Source of the DNA: Anaerocolumna sp. AGMB13025
GTDB taxonomy: Bacteria > Bacillota > Clostridia > Lachnospirales > Lachnospiraceae
Direction of reading: 5' to 3'
DNA: 64,000 bases
Assembly (NCBI RefSeq): GCF_029689925.1
Contig: NZ_CP121445.1
Coordinates: 1,667,001-1,731,000 of the forward strand
The notes below the pieces were generated by a model, which did not search any database, had not been told where the DNA came from, and worked only from the letters and a program-made list of their open reading frames with translations. Position numbers and translations under genes: made by a program. Shown one piece after another: positions 60,386-64,000 of this stretch (its first letter is position 1; every line of letters begins with the position of its first letter).

Positions 60386-63300
60386 ATGAAGAAAATTGGA
60401 ATTGATATAGGTGCTTCTGCAGTAAAGGTGGCTATACTAAGTGAAGAAGGTGTGCTGTTAAAATCGATCTATCGCCTTCATCATGGGAACCCGCTTTTAG
60501 TACTTGAAAACTCACTTTTGGATGTAAGGGCGGAGAAACTAACCACAAATGATGTTTATGCGTTGGTTTGCGGAATAGAGGGTAGCCTGCTGGAATTACC
60601 CGCCGTGGGTGACATTGTAGCTTTAACAGAAGGTGCGAAACAAATCTCACCATCTGCCACCGCCGTGATTGCAATCGGCGGGCAAAGTGCCAGGTACATC
60701 ACCGGGCTTAAGGAGGATGTGCCGCAATTTGCAGAAAATGACAGCTGTGCATCCGGAACAGGTGCTTTTTTTGAAGATCAGATGGCACGCCTCGGTCTTC
60801 CGCTAACGGAATACTCAAGTCTTGTACAACAGGCCAAAGGCATCCCACATATTGCAGGGCGGTGTAGTGTGTTTGCCAAAACCGACATTATCCACCATCA
60901 GCAGGAGGGGGTCCCTGCCGCTGATATTCTGCTGGGACTTTGTTATGCATCAATGCGAAGCTACAAAGCGGTAGTTGCCAGAAAGTTGAAAGCGCAAAAA
61001 CCTGTGCTTCTTGCGGGCGGGGTCGGTCACAATACAGGAGTTTTACGTGCACTAAAGGATATCTTTGAGCTGGGCGAAAACGAGTTGCTGCTACCGGACG
61101 GGTTTGACTGCACACAAGCAATTGGTGCGGCCGCATTGGCAGATAAACAGGGCATTCAACTGTCTTTTCAGAAACTCATTGAGTTATGTGGTAAAACCAA
61201 TGATAAACATAAAAAACTGAAAGCCCATACATTACCCCGGTTACCTGTGCCACCAGCTGTAGATTATTTACACAAAACTCGCCCTTATGTACAGGGCGAA
61301 CGTTGCTATTTGGGAATCGACATCGGCAGCACCAGTACGAATATTGTCCTGTTGGGCAAGGATGAAAATGTGATTGAGACAATATACCTGCGGACAAAAG
61401 GCGATCCAAAGCAGGCTGTCCGCGAGGGTTTCGCTCTTATTAGAAAGAAATACGGAGATACAGTATGCATTGGGGCCGCGGCTACTACAGGCTCCGGCAG
61501 AATGCTGATTGGCCGCTTGATTGGAGCGGATTCCATCAAAGACGAGATTACCGCACAGGCAGCCTCTGCTGCTCATTTTACGCCAGACGCGGATACGGTC
61601 TTCGAAATCGGAGGACAAGATTCTAAATATATCAGTCTACGGGATGGGCGTACAGGAGACTTTCAGATGAACAAAATCTGTGCTGCCGGCACCGGCTCCT
61701 TTGTTGAGGAACAGGCAGCAAAACTAGATATTCCCCTGGCGCAATATGGGGATATGGCACTAGCGGCAGATGCCCCCTCTGATTTAGGTGAGCGCTGCAC
61801 GGTCTTTATTGAAAGCCGCGTCGCTGCACTCCTTGCAACAGGAACCAGTCGTGAGAACATCGCGGCGGGACTTTGTCATTCGATTGTTCGCAACTATTTG
61901 AATCGGGTGGTAGGTACCAGATCCGTAGGAAACCGTATTGTTTTACAGGGTGGTGTGGCATATAACCCGGGCATTGTTGCTGCATTTGTCAGTGCTTTTG
62001 GAAATCGTATCGTAGTTGCTCCTTATTTCAGCGTAAGCGGGGCGGTAGGAGCCGCGCTGCTTGCTAAAAGCGAAATTGGTGATAAGACCAGCTTATTTAA
62101 AGGGTTTACACTTAATAATTGGGACGAAAATTTAGGGAGCAAATCTACGACTCTCGAAAAACAAAAGCCAGAGCCTCTTGATTCCCTTGATGAACTGACC
62201 TTCCCTCATAAACGTGGAAAGAAAACCATAGGGGTTCCGCGGGCTTTGATAAACTATGAAGTGTTTCCTATTCTAGGTCGTTTCTTTTACCTGCTGGGTT
62301 ACAATGTGCTTCTTTCCGACGTCAGCAGCGATGCTATGGTAGAGCTTGGACAGGCTAATGTCAAAGAGGAAGTGTGTTTCCCAATAAAGCTGGCGGTGGG
62401 GCATGCAGCCGCCCTTGTTCAGCAGAAGGTGGATTACCTCTTAATGCCTTCCGTTCATGGCAAGGGAATCTGTGTCTATATGCAAAAAGCTCCGCAGATA
62501 TTAGAGTCTTGTGTCGGACTGAAAGATAAGGGGATTAAATTGCTTGCACCAGACATTTGCATTGACCAACCAAAGTATATTTTTACTGCCCTTAGTAATA
62601 TTGCAAAGCAATTGGGGCATGGACGCATTGAAATCCTTCGGGCTTCCTTCAAAAGCGGGATAATAGACTTTGCAAACCCAATGCGAAACCTTCGAACCAA
62701 ATCACTACCGGTTACGACTGAAAAGGAACCTGGGTTTGTATTGGTTTCACGTTCCTATGGGTTGGAAGACCCGATACTCAGCCTTTCTATCAAACAAAAA
62801 TTGAAAGGGCTTGGGTATAAGGTTTATGACCTTCCAAGTGCACAGGAAGGTTTGTTTGATCAATCGTATCTCGGGCGAAGCCGCTCTAGTTTGTATTGGC
62901 CCTTTGGCCGAAATGTTTTAATGGCGGCAAAGCAGTTACGTGATAACCCGAATCTGTATCCCATCTATCTGACTTATCATGGTTGCGGACCAGATACCAT
63001 GCTTACCCATTGGTTTGATAATGAAATGGGCGGTAAGCCCTACCTAGCGATTGAAGTTGATGAGCATTCGAGCCCGGTTGGTGTTATAACGCGTTTAGAA
63101 GCATTTGCAAACAGCGTTATGGGGTGTAACACGGAAAACACGAAGACAAATTTACGAACATCAGCATTGAATGAAACTATAATTCAACACGGTATTGATG
63201 CGGTCTCAAAAGAGACTCCCTTGGCGATTCCAAGCCTATATCCTTATTCTTCGCTGCTGACCTTTTATCTGTTACATAAGGGTTATAAGGTCATGGAGAT

Positions 63301-64000
63301 TCCGCCCACTTCTTTGCAGAGTCTTGCAAAAGGTCGGACCATGACCCGTGGCAAGGAGTATTTCAGCTTGACGGCGCTGCTTGGAGATTGCATGGAGTAT
63401 GCCGATAAAAAGAGCAAATTACAGATTATGATTCCACAAAACATGGGTGCGGAAAATGATGGTCTGTATGCCCGGTTTATTGCCTCAAAGTTCAAGGAAT
63501 TGAATCACGGTAGTACTACGGTGATTGCACCGAGGTGGGAACAGCTAATTAAAAACAGCGAGACAGCCAATGTTATATTTGCCGTTTCACTGGCTGGGGA
63601 TATTATGCTTTGTGCGTCAGGTTCGAAGCAAGAGAAACTCTTAGAGGAAATGAGGAAAGCCTTTGCTTTTGGTCTGCCTTCAGAGAAAGATTTTATCCGC
63701 TGGGCACAATATGCAAGGGGAGATTTAACCTCAAACTATATCCTATGTGTTGGTGAAACAGCCTGTTATCTGAATTCCTTGTTTCGCAGCGAAGCAGAAG
63801 CACTCTGTGAAAAAAACGGATACACTTTGCGGTATGCACCATTGAGCGAATTGCAGTTATTTGAGATGATGGAGAAGGGTGTACGGACAAAAGCAAAAGA
63901 AGCATTGATTCGGCAGGTTTCCTCTGTATTAGGTGCTGGCAGCCCATTTGCCGAATCCATAAGTAAAATGAGCAAATTGGCGGATTCCGTTTTGGGAAGC
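60386..64000 (+). CDS. BadF/BcrD-type acyl-CoA dehydratase activase (3' end outside window)
   Basis: The first 1205 residues of a long activase; the frame is open to the window end. Two BadF/BadG/BcrA/BcrD ATPase domains lie in tandem: residues about 1-260 (IGIDIGASAVKVAIL; AENDSCASGTGAFFEDQM) and about 310-570 (LGIDIGSTSTNIVLL; KICAAGTGSFVEEQA; QGGVAYNPG). A DUF2229-like region (about 610 onward; IGVPRALINYEVFPILGRFFYLLGY; KEEVCFPIKLAVGH) and a CoA-dehydratase-like part with conserved cysteines follow. Such proteins use ATP to activate 2-hydroxyacyl-CoA dehydratase-type or related Fe-S enzymes. AGAAAGGAA precedes the ATG. TATCAATTGATA (60359-60370) just upstream is a possible operator. Confidence 0.92.
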   Translation, partial: MKKIGIDIGASAVKVAILSEEGVLLKSIYRLHHGNPLLVLENSLLDVRAEKLTTNDVYALVCGIEGSLLELPAVGDIVALTEGAKQISPSATAVIAIGGQSARYITGLKEDVPQFAENDSCASGTGAFFEDQMARLGLPLTEYSSLVQQAKGIPHIAGRCSVFAKTDIIHHQQEGVPAADILLGLCYASMRSYKAVVARKLKAQKPVLLAGGVGHNTGVLRALKDIFELGENELLLPDGFDCTQAIGAAALADKQGIQLSFQKLIELCGKTNDKHKKLKAHTLPRLPVPPAVDYLHKTRPYVQGERCYLGIDIGSTSTNIVLLGKDENVIETIYLRTKGDPKQAVREGFALIRKKYGDTVCIGAAATTGSGRMLIGRLIGADSIKDEITAQAASAAHFTPDADTVFEIGGQDSKYISLRDGRTGDFQMNKICAAGTGSFVEEQAAKLDIPLAQYGDMALAADAPSDLGERCTVFIESRVAALLATGTSRENIAAGLCHSIVRNYLNRVVGTRSVGNRIVLQGGVAYNPGIVAAFVSAFGNRIVVAPYFSVSGAVGAALLAKSEIGDKTSLFKGFTLNNWDENLGSKSTTLEKQKPEPLDSLDELTFPHKRGKKTIGVPRALINYEVFPILGRFFYLLGYNVLLSDVSSDAMVELGQANVKEEVCFPIKLAVGHAAALVQQKVDYLLMPSVHGKGICVYMQKAPQILESCVGLKDKGIKLLAPDICIDQPKYIFTALSNIAKQLGHGRIEILRASFKSGIIDFANPMRNLRTKSLPVTTEKEPGFVLVSRSYGLEDPILSLSIKQKLKGLGYKVYDLPSAQEGLFDQSYLGRSRSSLYWPFGRNVLMAAKQLRDNPNLYPIYLTYHGCGPDTMLTHWFDNEMGGKPYLAIEVDEHSSPVGVITRLEAFANSVMGCNTENTKTNLRTSALNETIIQHGIDAVSKETPLAIPSLYPYSSLLTFYLLHKGYKVMEIPPTSLQSLAKGRTMTRGKEYFSLTALLGDCMEYADKKSKLQIMIPQNMGAENDGLYARFIASKFKELNHGSTTVIAPRWEQLIKNSETANVIFAVSLAGDIMLCASGSKQEKLLEEMRKAFAFGLPSEKDFIRWAQYARGDLTSNYILCVGETACYLNSLFRSEAEALCEKNGYTLRYAPLSELQLFEMMEKGVRTKAKEALIRQVSSVLGAGSPFAESISKMSKLADSVLGS

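Overview
The window looks like chromosomal DNA of an anaerobic, plant-fibre-degrading Clostridia, most likely Lachnospiraceae or a relative. It is AT-rich with strong AGGAGG-type ribosome binding sites. It carries a radical-SAM protein, flavodoxin/ferredoxin proteins, a 2-hydroxyacyl-CoA dehydratase activase and a large set of dockerin-bearing hemicellulases. The family-level assignment is inference. I see no rRNA gene, complete tRNA gene or CRISPR array.

Left part (1-15979): ordinary metabolic genes. These are a homocysteine S-methyltransferase (cut by the window edge), a threonine aldolase, two GNAT acetyltransferases, an SDR oxidoreductase, a SagB-type nitroreductase followed by a DUF503 protein, and a decarboxylase divergent from a MocR regulator with an 18-bp palindrome between them. 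Next come a secreted Lys/Glu-repeat protein, a 340-bp imperfect palindrome, and a yybP-ykoY (Mn2+) riboswitch controlling a Ca2+/Mn2+ P-type ATPase. A GH3 lipoprotein and an RlmD-type rRNA methyltransferase close this part.

Accessory part (15980-37100): many broken genes, including a DUF7695 gene with an in-frame TGA, a frameshifted serine recombinase, a decayed methyltransferase tail, and fragments of an amidohydrolase, a RhuM-like protein and an FtsX permease. Among them lies an intact two-gene block (18132-22837). One gene encodes a RloC/PrrC-like AAA ATPase with a zinc-hook CxxC and an R-x3-E...H triad; the other encodes an HD-domain plus Hsp90-type (GHKL) ATPase. It is a candidate anti-phage system. 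The rest of this part holds small regulated redox units (HxlR-, TetR- and MarR-type regulators with visible operators).

Cellulosome part (37764-59340): a very small scaffoldin (signal peptide, CBM3, Thr/Pro linker, one cohesin, no anchor) precedes nine same-strand genes for secreted dockerin proteins, eight of which carry CBM6. They are CE1-CBM6-Doc-GH10, GH62-CBM6-Doc-CE6, GH30-CBM6-Doc, GH43-CBM6-Doc, GH43-sandwich-CBM6-Doc, CE1-CBM6-Doc, GH43-CBM6-CBM6-Doc, an unclassified beta-propeller-CBM6-Doc, and SGNH-Doc. Together they cover the backbone, the arabinose side chains and the acetyl and feruloyl esters of arabinoxylan. A CBM3-CE2 esterase lies convergently at the right edge. The layout resembles the xyl-doc cluster of Ruminiclostridium cellulolyticum, but with a one-cohesin scaffoldin in front and a decayed dockerin between scaffoldin and enzymes.

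Right edge (59341-64000): a MarR regulator and the first 1205 codons of a BadF/BcrD-type acyl-CoA dehydratase activase that runs off the window.
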